Positions 24,760 to 38,300 of a DNA stretch of 64,000 nt are shown in pieces. The DNA lies in assembly GCA_019722365.1 (NCBI GenBank), contig JADFUC010001012.1, forward strand, positions 310,001 to 374,000, given 5' to 3'. Below the pieces are notes generated by a model, which was not told the origin of the DNA, searched no databases, and saw only the letters and a list, made by a program, of their open reading frames with translations. A program made the position numbers and the translations under genes. Source of the stretch: Lithospermum erythrorhizon. Taxonomy: Eukaryota > Streptophyta > Magnoliopsida > Boraginales > Boraginaceae. How positions within the stretch are numbered: position 1 is the first letter of the stretch; each line of letters starts with the position of its first letter.

Positions 24760-27700
24760 GATCAAGAAATAAAAGGTCTTTGCAGGGCTTAATCATCCCT
24801 CCCCCCCTTTTTGTTTGCCTTCCCAAGTCCTGAGTGCAAAATTTTGATTGGCCAAATATGTTTCTTTCACACATGTATCTGTATCTGGTACTAAAACTAG
24901 GTTCGTTTGGAAGTTTGAGAAAATGAATAGCAAAAATCTCCTTCTCACACACAATCTTATGAAAATTCTTGATGTTCTAAATCCACATATTTGAGAATCT
25001 TCATTTATGCTGCATAGTTTCAACGTTTCATTCATTATTCTGAAATTTTCATCATGACAAGATAGACTGTTTTATTCAATAATCAGAGCTTCTTTAGGCA
25101 TCATATTGGAAGTATTTTTTATACTCCGTATTGTTCAAATATATTTTGACTGATATCATCAATGAGTGGAAGTTGTTAAATGAGTGCAACCGAAAAGGCC
25201 ATCAGTTTATTTCAAGCCATTGATCATAAAAGACGTTGACTTATCTTTCAATATCTCGTTGTTATTTGAATAATCTATTTATCGAGACAATATAATAAAT
25301 CATTTAAATAAGAACGAATAAACTGCTACAGTTTAATTAATGACCTGGATGCAAGGTGAAAAACAGGACTCTTGAGGGATAGAAATTTAAGAATTTAAGC
25401 TAGGAACTAGGAAGCAATGTGCTCTGCACGTCCAAAAATTCCAAAATAAATAAAATTTCAGTATCCATAAAGAGAGAAAGTACAATCAAATGAAAAAGTC
25501 TACTATGACTAACAAAATCATACACTTTGCTTAAAATTCTTAAAATCTTTTTCTTTAATTACAGGGTCAGAGCTACTCCACAGACAAAGGAGCCATAATT
25601 TCTGGTTATGCTTTGTACTTAGTTTTATGTTAGATTATAATTACTCGAACATATTGTATTTTCTTCGGATACATGCATTAAGTTGAACAATTCGATATAT
25701 TATTTCCTCCGTTCTTATTGAATGCCATATTGTCTCTTTATACGTAGGTTATTCATCAAACGACAAATGGCGTTTATTATAACTATTCCAAGCCCATATG
25801 TGTGACCCCCAGCCCTCAAGTATGTCACCATAAACTTACTTGAAAGTTAAATAGTTAACTCAAAAAATGATTATCTTAGATGCATAAGTACCATTAATTT
25901 AATTTCTTAAAGCACTAATGAAGAGATAATTTAAAGTAAAATAAGGAAAGAAAGCAGCCCTCTTATTATGTGCTTACTTTTCATTTTCTCCAGGACTTCA
26001 AGTGTACTAGACTTAAACTAAGAAATTGTGTCTGCCAGATCTTTGGCAAGATTAGAAGTAAAGAACCAAGTTAAAAAGGATCATTTGATGATGTTCAGCA
26101 TTAAGAGTAACTTTACAAGAATGTTTTGTTGTCCCTTCTGATTTCTTCTTTCTTAAGCTTCTACAAATGGTTAGACTCAATAGTTTCAAATGAACATTAA
26201 ATATTGGATTTTTGGTCAACACCAGCTATCAATAATTTTTACATGTTTATAAAGCATTCATCTTATTTGCAAACCCAATTTCTATCTTATTTTTAGCATG
26301 CGGCCTTTATTTCTTAGGCACAATTTTAAAATTAAAATAAAGTAGCAAAATAGCTATATTAAATTTTTCAACGCATAGTAAAAATAAACATTTTATCTTC
26401 ATTTATCACCTTGAGATAAAATGTGAAATGACTATATATTCTGAAGTATATTAAAATGATTATTTTGTCACTGCTTATTTCTGTTAGTATAAGATAGCAT
26501 TTTTAAATATTTTAAATAATTAAAAGCAGGTCATGACTTTTAACCTTTAACATCTTTCATGATTTCCTTGTCTGGCATCTGCTTCACACTCACCAAGCAT
26601 CCACGACTTTCTACTCTGGCCCATTTTCCCCCGCCTCGACTACCTACTTTACCCCGTGTCGGACTAGGCTAAAGGCAAGTGGTCTTGATCCTTTTGAAAA
26701 TTTTGTATTATATATGAATGTAACGATGCTCTACGATTAACATGGCATGAGGCACTGGTGTTGGGCAGGTTTGATTCTAGCCCATTTTGTATCGCCTGTT
26801 AACGACGTTTTTTATTTTTTATTAGCAGCCATGACGTTTTGTTCTTTTCTTAGGCTTTTATTGGCTTTTTATTGGTGATTAGAATCGTTGAATTGATTCT
26901 TCGTCGTTTTATGAGAACTTTATTGGAATATTAGTTTTTGTTAGAAAATTTTACATTCTTTCAAATTATTAGATTTTTGGTTTAATTATCTTTAATTATG
27001 TTATTTTCTTTATTATATATTTGGGTTTTAATAAAATGTTGATTTTACCATTAAATTGTTATAATTTAGTAATGTGAACCAGCCGATTCTAGTTTGGCCA
27101 AGTAGATCGGTTTAAGTTCTCAGGTGAGCTTGACACAAGCGAGAGAAAAAAAATACCAGTTCGATAGCAGTGCAGTTTGTGAAATCTTTCGATAAAGCTT
27201 GTTTTGATTGATTGATAGGATGAAAATGTAAAGTTTAAAAAGAAATGAAGTTGTTTTGGCGTAGTTAAAAAAAAGAAATCGATAAAACGGCGTTTTTAAA
27301 AAAAAATTATAGTCGCCAGTTTGAACTACGGGTCGTATCTTGCGCCCCCACATACCCCTCTACCACCCCACCACTATCCTCCCTACCCAAGCCCCACAAC
27401 CACCCCACTTCCCCACCCCCACTGCCTCCCCACGTCACCCACTGCTCCCACCAGCCACCACCCCTCTACAACCATTATTATTATTATTATTATGCAAACC
27501 CAAATCATCATCCCCATTCTCGACCCCCTCTCTACCCCCATCATCATCATCATCAAAACCATTATTATGCAGGGGCGGGGTGAATAAAAAAATATCATTG
27601 TTCCACATATTTCACAGAACATAAATTCTCTTTGTGCAAATAGTTATTCCACTCTTCAAGCTTGAAGAAAGGCAAAGGCTCAAATCTGTTGATTAAAAAT

Positions 27701-29221
27701 CAGGCAAAAGAGGATCTGAATTCCGCTATGAGCCTACGACCAGAGTGACACTGAAAATTTGAATTGATGGTAATGCGCACTAGTCAGGAGAATGGCTTAG
27801 AAAGCAAAATAAAATTGCAGTGAAAGTTTATGAGTGTGGGCGTTGTGGGGTTGGGGTAGGGATAGGGTGGCTGTGTTAAAAAAAAAAAAAGTGGAGGTTT
27901 ATTTTAATTATGTGTGGGGTGGGATGTATTAAAAAGAAAAGAGGTGGGGATTTATTTTAATTATGTGAAATATTTTAAAATGTGATTTCTTATTTTTTTT
28001 TTGTGTGTAGTATTTAGGGTAAAATATTAAATTTTAAATGTTTAAAGTGGAAAATTAAGTTTAGGAGTATCGCCAGTTAAAACGATAGTTAGGCGTGTCG
28101 AGGCAAAGAAAAAATAGTATAGAAGCTATTCGGATAAGATAAATAAATTCAATCCTTATGAAAATTACTTTCGATAGTTGGGGGTATATTGTCCAAAAAA
28201 AGCCTTAAATATTGGAACCATCATATGCTGACCCTTTCTCTTATGAAGGATCACATTTTGAGCCAAAGTATAAATGAAGAAAGCTGTGGTCATTATACCT
28301 CATAATTGCATGATCAAGTTGCTAAAATTATGATGCAAAACTACTCTAAAAACATGTAGTATTATTTGCAGGACATCCTCAAAAATGGTCAAAGATTTTG
28401 AACAAGATGAGTTCATAGAAAACCTCCTAGAACCTTGTACTGTCAAAATCCGAGGATTATTTGCGTAATTATCTAGTGTTATTATTCCCTTCGTCTCAAA
28501 ATATTTGATCATCTAGCTTATCCGTTAATACCTGTAAATAAATACTTCTAGAAAAAACTGATTAATGAGTCCGTAACACATAAATTTTCAATCTACTTAT
28601 GACGTACAAAGTCCCCCCCCTCAAATAAATATGGATCCAGTTGTGACTTGAGAAACCACCAGCCAAACATCAGTGTAGCAAGATAAATAAATACTCGTAA
28701 AGACTAATTAATGAGTCAGAGTCAGAGCAAACTCAAGAAAAGACAAGACAACAGGTAAAAAAAATTGTTTGTTGGAAAATTGACTGCTTATTTATCGCTC
28801 ACATAAAAGCCCCCAAGTTAGCATAGATCTTTATTAGAAAGCGTTGTGTAATACGGAGTATCAAAATGTTACACTATGATAAAACTTTTTCACTTGATTA
28901 CAACAAGTCAACAAGCTACATACTAGGGGATTTCTTTACCAAATAAGGTGTGAATTTGCATAAATAATTATTCAATTATTATAAGATAATTAAATTGCAC
29001 TTCAAAGTTCAAATTTATCTTATTATAAAAAAGAATCGATATATATTTTCTACAACTTGATAGTCCGCATATATGAAAGCTTCAGAAGCGAGAACCATCT
29101 AGCCAGTGTAATTTTCGAAAAAAAGATAGAAAGAATAGAACTCTTGCGAATTAGATCTAGATAAACTAAATTCAGAATTATTATGAGAATAAGTAATAAC
29201 AACATATCATAATAACTGAAG
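24760..29221. other. Intergenic region between MAKR and KCS genes
   Basis: About 4.4 kb without a supported gene. There is a lone Stowaway-like terminus near 25,700 (TTTCCTCCGTTCTTATTGAA) and another near 28,488 (TTCCCTTCGTCTCAAAATAT), each without a clear partner. A C-rich tract at 27,340-27,470 (CCACCC-type) is followed by (ATT)n at about 27,474-27,493 and ATC repeats. A partly duplicated unit lies at 27,870-27,950. Open frames in the C-rich tract are low-complexity. Confidence 0.5.
27340..27570. repeat. C-rich simple-sequence tract with ATT and ATC microsatellites
   Basis: CCACCCC/CCTACCC-like sequence on the plus strand, then ATTATTATTATTATTATTAT at about 27,474-27,493 and a CATCATCATCATC stretch near 27,540. 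It is a strand-asymmetric simple repeat. Overlapping open frames on both strands are artefacts of the composition. Confidence 0.75.
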
Positions 29222-30622
29222 TTACTTTGGGTAACTATAAGATGAATTTTGATAACTTTCTTGGTTCATCCAACCATACTTTTCAAGAAAAGGATTAGCC
29301 ATTTTCTTATTAGGAGGATACTCACCAACACAATCCTTCCAAACATTATCATCCTCCAAATCCCTAACAACTTCCCACAAACAACTATTGCACTTAAAAC
29401 CAGACCCAAAACTAATCATCAAAACCCTATCCCCTTTCTTCAACCTCTTCTTGGCTTGCATGTATCCCAAAACATACCACAAACTACTTGCTGACGTGTT
29501 CCCGAATCGATGAAGTGTCATCTTAGCTGGCTCCACGTCATGTGCACTTAATTCCAAGCTCTTCCTAATTGCTTCAATCACAGCTGCGCCACCTGGATGC
29601 AAGCAAAAATGATCAACCCCACTCTTGAAATTTATACTAACCTTCTTCCAAATAGTGCTTTTTTCACTATCCAAACATTTTTTCATTTCCTGTAAAGTGT
29701 TTACAACAATGTATCTTAGCAACTCTCTAACAGGCAAGATTTTTGGAGCTAAGACTCTCATGTTTTCGACGAAAGCTTTCGTTGCTGAACTTGGTAGAGT
29801 TCTTGCTAGGAAGAATCCAAGAAGACCATGATTGTCTTCCTTTTGGAAACAACAATTGTGTGCTTCATCAATTTCACCTAAATGGGTTCTCACCAAATGC
29901 TTCAACTTGAACGTAGCTTGACTCTTTAAGGAATTCTTGTTTGTCAACAACATAGAACACCCTCCTGAACGAAACAAACAATTTGTCAAAATCATGGATT
30001 TATCACTTCCATTGTACCAATTTGGAGCTATAGATTCTGAAGTAACAACAATGGCGAATGAGTTCTTGAGAGATTTAAACATGTTCTCCACAAGGTTGAT
30101 TGAGATCAAGCTTGCACTACAACCCATTCCAGAGAGATTAAATGTTTTCACATTTTCCCTCATGTTGTAACGGTTAACTATTCTTGATGTCAATGAAGGA
30201 TTCAACGTTAACATGGACACATTAACTACAAGAACATCAATTTCCTTAGGGGAAATAGATGTTTTCTTGAACAGATTATCTAGTGTATCGAAAATGAACT
30301 CATCCATCTCCAATACACTATCGTCTAATGTGGTGCAATTTTCACGGCATTGTATGATGTTTCTTGGTACATATGTTTCTTCACCAATGCCTGAATTCAC
30401 AATGGCTTTTAGGAGGAACTTGTGTTCTTGAGGACCAAGGTTCTTGTTTCGAAAAAGGATGTCTCCGGACATTTGTGCATCGAATTTTCTATCATTGGTA
30501 GGTTTGTAACATTCATAATGGAGTATGTAACAACAGTGTCCTCGTCTTAGAATATCAAGAAATTTATTGAATAAGAAAAAAATAAGAAGACTTGCCAAAA
30601 TGGGAAACAAGAAACTCAACAT
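29222..30622 (-). CDS. 3-ketoacyl-CoA synthase, KCS12/KCS19-like
   Basis: Single exon, 466 aa. KCS enzymes condense malonyl-CoA with a long-chain acyl-CoA, the first and chain-length-setting step of very-long-chain fatty acid elongation at the ER (cuticular wax, suberin, sphingolipids). Catalytic residues are all present. They are Cys168 in GMGCSA, His338 and His342 in HFCLHPGG, and His371 and Asn375 in LHRFGN, matching Cys223, His387/391, His420 and Asn424 of FAE1. The N-terminal HYECYKP and the C-terminal FGSGFKCNS are also typical. Only one hydrophobic segment (about residues 2-20) is seen, whereas many KCSs have two, which fits the short KCS12/KCS19 type. The first ATG of the frame is used. 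The family is certain; subfamily and substrate are not. Confidence 0.92.
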   Translation of the reverse strand: MLSFLFPILASLLIFFLFNKFLDILRRGHCCYILHYECYKPTNDRKFDAQMSGDILFRNKNLGPQEHKFLLKAIVNSGIGEETYVPRNIIQCRENCTTLDDSVLEMDEFIFDTLDNLFKKTSISPKEIDVLVVNVSMLTLNPSLTSRIVNRYNMRENVKTFNLSGMGCSASLISINLVENMFKSLKNSFAIVVTSESIAPNWYNGSDKSMILTNCLFRSGGCSMLLTNKNSLKSQATFKLKHLVRTHLGEIDEAHNCCFQKEDNHGLLGFFLARTLPSSATKAFVENMRVLAPKILPVRELLRYIVVNTLQEMKKCLDSEKSTIWKKVSINFKSGVDHFCLHPGGAAVIEAIRKSLELSAHDVEPAKMTLHRFGNTSASSLWYVLGYMQAKKRLKKGDRVLMISFGSGFKCNSCLWEVVRDLEDDNVWKDCVGEYPPNKKMANPFLEKYGWMNQESYQNSSYSYPK

Positions 30623-30749
30623 AGTTTATTTTCTAGCTAGTATGTTTTGTGGAAAGGGGGAGAGGAGAGGTTGAGGAAGATCAAGTGAGAGTAGTCTTGC
30701 TTGAGGATTTTCTAGCTCAAATACATAAACCCTAGGTAGATAGTAAGGC

Positions 30750-30760
30750 ATATATATATG
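30750..30760 (-). promoter_or_regulatory. Candidate TATA box of the KCS gene
   Basis: On the minus strand CATATATATATG lies about 130 bp before the ATG. Position and sequence fit a plant core promoter. An (AT)n accident cannot be excluded. Confidence 0.4.
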
Positions 30761-31989
30761 TTAAGAGGAGTAATTAAATATATGTAGAATTTATTACTAC
30801 TCCACCTATACTACTGATTAACAATGACACCATTATTGAATAAGACGACGTACTGTGTTTGGGCAAAAAAACCCTGCTTGGACCAATGTTTTTTTTGTAC
30901 CATGCATATTATTTATATGAAATGAAATTATTGATTATGACCGGTCCTCTTCAGTATCCATTTCTAGTAACTTTTGGTTATATGACTACGTATTAATTGT
31001 GTAATGCCTATTTCTTGCATTCTTGGTTGAGTTTTAGATAAGGGTTTAAACTAGCTAGTGTAAAAATACAATTTTAATACGGAGTATTCAATTCATTTAT
31101 AAAAACATATATAATTAAATGATTACAATGGAAATTCGCAATAAGGAACCAATCATTATTTTCCATTAGATTTATAGCCAAGGTCTTGGTCATTTTAGGT
31201 TTAACCTTTAAGTATTTGTATTTGGGACCAGGGACGACCTTAATCTATATATGTTATGAACTTGACGCCCCTGATTCCCCTCAATCCCAGCTTATACAGA
31301 AATACCTATATATTCCATGGTTACTTTTTTCATTTACTTTCCAATAATGTGATCTAGGAATGTTTGTGCTTCTAATTTGTATTTGCATATACAAATTCTA
31401 AAAACCAAGTTTTTACTTTTTCCAAATTCTAATAAAGACCATTTATATATGCAATTATCTCCATACAATCATATATAGTATTACCTTGCATGCATGCATG
31501 AAGTGTCAAATAACATTATTAAATATATATACTAATAATATGGAGTAACATACAGACATGAAACATACATATTATTAAGATCAAAAGGTTTTCATCAATT
31601 GTTTATAAGCAGTTGTGAAAACAGGCAAACGGATAGATGCTAAAACTTTCATTTATTTCTTCAGCTAGAACACCATAACTTTACAATAGTACAAATAAAA
31701 GTAATACAGAGTGTAGATAACGCCATAACTGATAAATAAATGTATACCACAAGTCCACAACTTCCACGCAATTGAATATTAAGTTACGTTTTTGGAAGGA
31801 AAGATGAGAGTTTTTTAGATGTTTAAGATTTGGTGTATAATATCTTTATTTTAGTTTTTGGTGGATTGATGTTTTCTTTTTAATCGATAATTGAGATTGA
31901 GTAGGTATATTTTGAAGATTTGTGCATTTTTAATTTTAGGATAAAGAATTACTCACTCCATTAAATCGCACTTATAATTATAAGCGCAG

Positions 31990-32340
31990 TCGATATTTTT
32001 TTCGGATTTTTCCTTTTTTTCTCCATTTCGATTTTTTCCATTTTTTTCATAATTTTAGTTTACTTCCTTTTAGATTATAGTTTTTTTGTTAGATGATTCA
32101 TAATTATTTTTTAAAACATTCAAGATAATTTTCTTGACTTTTTTCTCTATTTCGGTTTTTTTTTACATTCAACATTCAAGATAAATTTCCTTTCGTATTT
32201 CTTGAATTTTTTCTATTCGGTTTTTTAAATCTTTTTTCATGATTTATTTTTTCCTTCCTTTCAAATTATAGTTTTATGTTTAGATGATTCATAGTTAATT
32301 TTTAAAACATTCAATATAATTTCTTACAATTAATAAAGTA
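31990..32340. repeat. T-rich tandem duplication, about 191-bp offset
   Basis: AGATGATTCATAATTATTTT followed by TAAAACATTCAAGATAA at 32,091 recurs with a few changes at 32,282 (AGATGATTCATAGTTAATTT). The preceding T-rich stretch with 'TTATAGTTTT' is also shared. This gives two diverged tandem copies of about 191 bp. No coding capacity. Confidence 0.6.
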
Positions 32341-32649
32341 AATACGTATTTGTCGGCTGATAACATCTTGTTGTTGTCTCTTTTTTAAGCGGCGTATTTC
32401 TTTATTATTGCGTTATTGTACATTCGTTCTTTTCAGTAGCGTCATAATTCACCTTATTTTGCTCAGCATTCTCTCCCGAACTCGTCCGTCGATACATTTA
32501 GAGTATTAACATGCATTCGCGGTATCACTCTGTTGTACGTTCTGATACGGCAAATGTCTTTTGGAACTTATCGATTAAAAGCTATGAAATTTAAGGGTGT
32601 GGGTAGCACGAGAGGACAACTTTGTTAGTGGTATTTCTTGTGATTATAT

Positions 32650-33300
32650 GAATACCGTAGCATGGCTTGGCGTGTGGATTAGAATTATGATAAAACATGT
32701 AGAATTAAATGCAGGCGTAATAACTTCGTTAAAAGCCAAATTTAACACTTAAAGATACATATATATGGGATGTAACATAATAATAGAAGTCTGATAATAA
32801 TAGGTTGACCAATAAGAGCGAATCTTAGCGATGTCGTGTTGCGTCATGTCGGAGATTCATTTTAAGTAAAATGGATACAGCCAAGGTTTTCATGTGTATT
32901 TCATAGAATGAAAAGGATACCCACGGCGTTATAAGTGAGTGTATTGCGAGAAACCCACAATTTTAACTTGATGTATGAAATATTTCTTTTGACCGTATAG
33001 AATCTCTGTGGCGTGACGGCGTGCTGGATTCTGATTATGGAAGTAAAGCAATATAGAATTCGCCCAAGAAGCATATGCTTCATTCATGGTAACAAAAGAT
33101 ACATATATGGGATCTGTATAGAAATCTGACTAGTAATAGATTGGCCAAATAAAACGGTCCTTGCCCAGGTATACGTGTTGCATCATGTCCGGAGATTCAT
33201 TTAAAATAAAATGGATCTGGCAGCAGTTTCATAGAATAAATGGAATCTGCTGACATTATAAGCGGCGTATTACGAGAAACCCCATGAATTTTAATAATCG
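32650..33300. repeat. Diverged tandem duplication of a ~340-bp unit
   Basis: Matching landmarks occur in the same order twice: ACCGTA (32,654/32,992), GATACATATAT..GGG (32,752/33,098), TGC(G/A)TCATGTC.GGAGATTCAT (32,839/33,179) and GTATT(G/A)CGAGAAACCC (32,941/33,267). The offset is 326-346 bp. The copies differ at many sites, so the duplication is old. No open frame covers both copies and I do not recognise the unit. Confidence 0.7.
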
Positions 33301-33853
33301 ACACAAAATAAAATTTTAACAATCGGCAAAATATTAAAACCCATCAAACACACTCATAGAACAAAGTATCAAACACCGTTATTCACACCAAAATTTTAGC
33401 AATCAACGCAAAATAACCAAAAAACATAGTTCAAATTCCACCAACTAATAATTACAACAACATGGAATTAAAACATAATATATAAAGGCGAACTTGAGGG
33501 AACTTTTAATTGATAAACTGACATTCTTTGTTAAATAGAGTCATTTTTCAATTTGGATCAATTTCTAACCAAACAAGAATAACTTGATACAAATTGAATA
33601 ACTAAACTACCGAATAAAGCGTTACATTGCCACACTATCATAACACTAAAATCACTAAAATAAAATTAAATTTTTATTTTTGGATGTAGAGCCTTCAAAA
33701 ATATGCAAACAAATACCATGAAAAAATCAAAAAATCATAATCAAACCACTGCAAAAAAACAACATGCAAACTAATTTTTTTATTAAATATGTGATTTTGG
33801 TTGTCTTATAATTTTCTTGATCTTTTGCAAATCTCCTATAAAATCATTAAACA

Positions 33854-33856
<3 letters not shown>

Positions 33857-33891
<35 letters not shown>
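33857..33891. repeat. (AT)n microsatellite
   Basis: An uninterrupted alternating TA run of about 34 bases in AT-rich spacer. Confidence 0.9.
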
Positions 33892-33895
<4 letters not shown>

Positions 33896-35392
33896 GATAA
33901 TTAGCAAAGTGAAAGTTATTGCCTTTACCAAGTTTTATACCATTTTTTACCCTTTGAAACTATAATTTATTGAGTTTAAAGTTGAATTTATATGAGGGTA
34001 TTAATGTAAATTTTTATTAATTTATACGATAACCACTTTGTATCTTGCAACTGCCCACAACTCCCGAAAATTGTTGCACGGAATGTTTATATCTATTATC
34101 TTGCAACTGCCCCTAACTCCCATTTTAGCATCAAAAAATGTTGAAGGCAACAATTTAAGTTACTCAGAATGATATAACTATTGTTATATTCTCATCTTTC
34201 CAATACTCATGAAGTACTTTATTCGAAAGGTATGTCTGTACATTTGGTTTAGTTTGTGATTTTATGTTATCGATTCTAAACCTGGAAAATGTTCATTAGT
34301 TAAGGTTTTGTTTAGAATTGCATATGTTAATTGTTTGTGTTAAAGAAAATTATATTGATGCACTTTATAGTAAGGAGGTTACTCTAATTCTAGCTTGGTT
34401 TGCCGAACCTAAGAGAGCGATTTATGCGGTTATTTTTATAATGTCATTGATCTTAAGATTTTGTTGCTCACGCAACGTATGTACTAATTTGCTAGTGTTC
34501 TTAAATCAAAATCATTAAACATGTGCTTAATTCAATACTATTAGTTTAAAGAATCTTAATTCAAAAGTCACTAGAATCAGGATCAACATATAACAATAAG
34601 ACAACAATGCCTTGTGGCCAAACTTTAGGAAATGGATGGTAAATACGAGAAAATGGAGTAACTAGCAGCAAGAGCTTTTAATTTATAGCGGTTTTTTTAA
34701 CTTGTTTTCAGCTTTTAAAGTATGAAAAAGCAAATTATTCGCCGTTAAGCAATCTGTCTTAAATGCTACTCACCAGAAACATCCTCCTCAAACAAAACCA
34801 TGCTCACTGCTGCCCCACTACACCCCCTACTATCACCCCTTCCCCTCCCTTCAGTTCGCGACTTTGTACAAATCGCCTCCCACGAGCAAAATCGACCCCC
34901 TCTCTAGAATTTCAGTTTTTAATTAAGGGTGGGGGGTAGAATTTCGGTTTTGATGGTGGTGATTGGTGGTCATATGGATTGAAGAAGAAGAAGAGGAGAA
35001 GGTGGTGGCTAGTGTTTTTAAGAAGTGGTGTTGGTAGGAATTAGTAATTTGGCTAGGCTTTTTGATAGGAGTAGGTGAGGTAAAAAGTGAAAGATAAGTT
35101 TTGTTTAATGGAGGGGCGATTGGTATTTCGTATGAAAAGGATAGAAAAAAAAATATCTTAGAAATTAAAAGCGGCAAAAAGATCTTTAGTTATCCAAATT
35201 TCTCGGTAAATACAGGGTTAACAGTAGGTACGTCAACTACAAAAGATGGTGAGAAGCTTCTATATTCCCAACACTCCAGAATGAACCACAATAATATACT
35301 GTGGCAGACATTCTTTAACACAGGGGAAGAATATGGTGAGGTAATAATTGGCTCGATGACCACATACAACACAGTCAACACTAACATGGTTC

Positions 35393-38300
35393 TTAGTTAA
35401 GATGTGCCTGTGCATGCTCTGGTTTGTGGCTGTACTCGTAATCAATATGAACAAAGGCTCGTTCGATCTCAGGCAACAACTCTAGCTTTTCCTGCAATGA
35501 CTCGCCAATATCATGAGCTTCATGCAAAAGCATGTCAGCGGGAAGGACAATATCAACCTCCACGAAGTAGTGTGACCCAAAAGTATAACCCCTTACTGTA
35601 TCTATGTGCCTTATCGCCTTATGGTGATTCCAGCAGAGGTATGTCAGTTTCTGCAAAAATTCAGGAGTAGCAGACTTTCCGACAAGTGAGTTGACATTCT
35701 CCAGCACTGTCAACGACCAAGTTCGAATAGTATACAGAGCCAGCTGCGAGAGATGAGATATTTAACTCTATTAGCTTCATACTTAGACCCAGTTTCTCAA
35801 TTCTATCAGTCTAAAAGCACAAAATCTATCGGATAGTAAAAAATAATAAGAAAAAAAATCCTGGGGAAATTTTACTCACAATAATAGCTCCAGCGGGGTC
35901 CATCCAGTCACTTATGTAGTTAGCAAGTAAAACAGCAATGAGGCCAATGATGTTAGTAATAACATCAAAGAAATGATCCTGGGCATATGCCTTAACAATC
36001 TCATTGGTAAAAGAGCGACAGTAGAACACCAAAAGAAGTTTTACTAATGTCACTCCGAGCATAATGCCAACAACCCATATTTCTTGCTCCTTAGTGAGGT
36101 GAAAGTCGCTCTCCTGCAAAAAGATATTACAGCTTCAAAATAGTCTCTGAGGAAATTCTTTGACAAAATAATATATCCAGTAGGTTCTCCCATGAGATGT
36201 GATTCTATTGTGTTAAGATAGTAAGCCCTCTCGATCAGGGTATCAACTTACATCTGAAGCTAAAGTCCGTGCACTTTCCAAAATAATCTGCAGTCCTAGA
36301 GTTGCCATTACAGAAGCGAATACAAGAATTCCCTGAAAATAATGAACATTTGAGAGTTAGAACAAATGATGATTTGTTTGACCAACCACAAGACCTGTCA
36401 ATCCTTGTTGCATTTTGTTAAAGAATTCTTTAGTAAACAAGAAAATCAGATGTCTGGCATAGCATTTCTGAAAAATCTGGACTTCAACAATCCAAAGGCC
36501 CTAACAATAAATTTGATATTGTCGAGTAAGATTGTGGAGAAAGTGAGAAGCTAACCAATGGCTGCATTCGCCTTTTCCCAATAGGATATTGATAAGGATT
36601 TGGTGTCTGCATGGAAAAAGCAGTAAACCAAAGAATAAATCCTGACAACAGGTCAAGTAGCGAGTCCAATGTTGATGCAATGATCGCCAAAGAACCACTT
36701 CTAGCAGATGCATAAACCTTTGCAAGAAAAAGAATCATATTGGCTACATTTGATATCCTGATAGCTGTTGTTTCACTTCTAGCCAGTTTCTCCCTTTCTT
36801 CCTGCAAGCAAAGGACCACGGGTGAACTCTAGAAACTGTGCTTCACATCTACGAAATAAATATGGAAAAGTACTAAAAAAACAAGCAGTTTAAATTCAAG
36901 TTGAAAACCTTAGACATTCCAGGAATAAAACCACGTTCAGCCAAGGCATCCATTTCAGTGAAACCTTCAAGCATTTCCACTTGTTGCTGATAGTAGTCAG
37001 CTACGTCATCTTCTGAACCTGGGCCTGTAACCATCATGTAGTAACACAGTTGTCATACACTTCATCCAATCTATTAAAGATTTTATTAAAACAGTCTTAT
37101 CGATGCATGGCTGCATGCTGCAATCCAATCTTATGCATCTCAGAACTATAGCCTATATATTTTCCACTTGAAAATCCTATGTTAAGCCACTAACTATCAC
37201 AGTATAATCACTAGAGTAACTATCATCTAATGTCTATAAAGCACACACACATAATACTACTTGAAGGCCGCATAAATGCTTAGTTAGACCGTAGATACAA
37301 GTGCCATATGCTTGGCTGATGTCAGGAAACAGCTATCCATGATGGTTTATCACGTGATGGCTTAACCAGTACCCTGCAACCAGGACTCTAACAAGCACAA
37401 ACACATGTACAAATTTCAGCAGGATACGCCATACATTCTTATCAGCAAATTCAGGTTCCATTGAAGGTCAAAATAACAGAGGTGCAATGACGCAACTATT
37501 GGGAGTTGCTAAACACCATGAAGCCCGACTGCCCGAGTATTCAAATCCCCTTCTTAAGTATCAAAAAATTGTTATTTATGTAGGCACTGATGCTGGCATT
37601 ACTTGACAAAGACAGTTGTTTCCACAAAAAAAACACAGCCGTAAATCTCCAAAATCTGGTATGACAACAACAAATTCACGACTTACTGATCAGCAAAGTG
37701 ACTCAAATGCTAAATAAAAAATCATAATCACCGTGCACTAATAGTTCTACACTAAATATTCATTGAAAGCCATTCAACACCACACCTTGAGCATAAAGTA
37801 AAGAAACATATCGAGCTTTTTCGGTAATAATTGTCCCGTCTTATTCAGATTATTCTTCACAAAACCATCCAAAATTAGCATTAATGCATAACAACTCACC
37901 AACCCACAAGAAAAAAGAACTATAGAACATCCAAAAAACTTCTTCCATCCCAAAAACATCGTCCAATTTAATTTCCACTAGTCAAAATTAACAAACTTCG
38001 TAATTTTCAATAGTCGAAATTAACAAACTTAGCAACTTTAATTAACACACGTAACTTTGAAATGTCATTAGTATTCATATTCCTTCAAACAATCAATATA
38101 CATAAATTCAAACACTAAAAAAACAAATTCCCTATAAATGGTATTACACATCAGCTAATCAAAAAAAATAAACACCTCCTCTAATTGAGTATCAAAAACT
38201 AGAAAATTAAACATCAATTTAATCTACTTTTTTTAAAAATGCTCAACACATCAGCTAAACAAAACAAAAAAAATCCTAAAATTAGCTCTCAAAAAACTGA

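Larger units (their letters stand above)
30761..35100. other. Intergenic region between KCS and MTP11
   Basis: About 4.3 kb of AT-rich spacer without a supported gene. It contains a T-rich duplicated block (about 31,990-32,340), two diverged tandem copies of a roughly 340-bp unit (about 32,650-33,300) and an (AT)n microsatellite (about 33,857-33,891), listed separately. A perfect 20-bp palindrome-like CGCACTTATAATTATAAGCG lies near 31,967. Confidence 0.5.

Noticed and set aside
27321..27624. Overlapping Pro/His-rich and Gly/Met-rich open frames on both strands
   Set aside because: They come from a C-rich simple repeat followed by ATT/ATC microsatellites. Low-complexity frames on both strands are expected there.
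34923..35177. Minus-strand 84-codon frame downstream of MTP11
   Set aside because: Ser/His-rich, low complexity, and in the likely 3' untranslated or flanking region of MTP11. It has no family resemblance.
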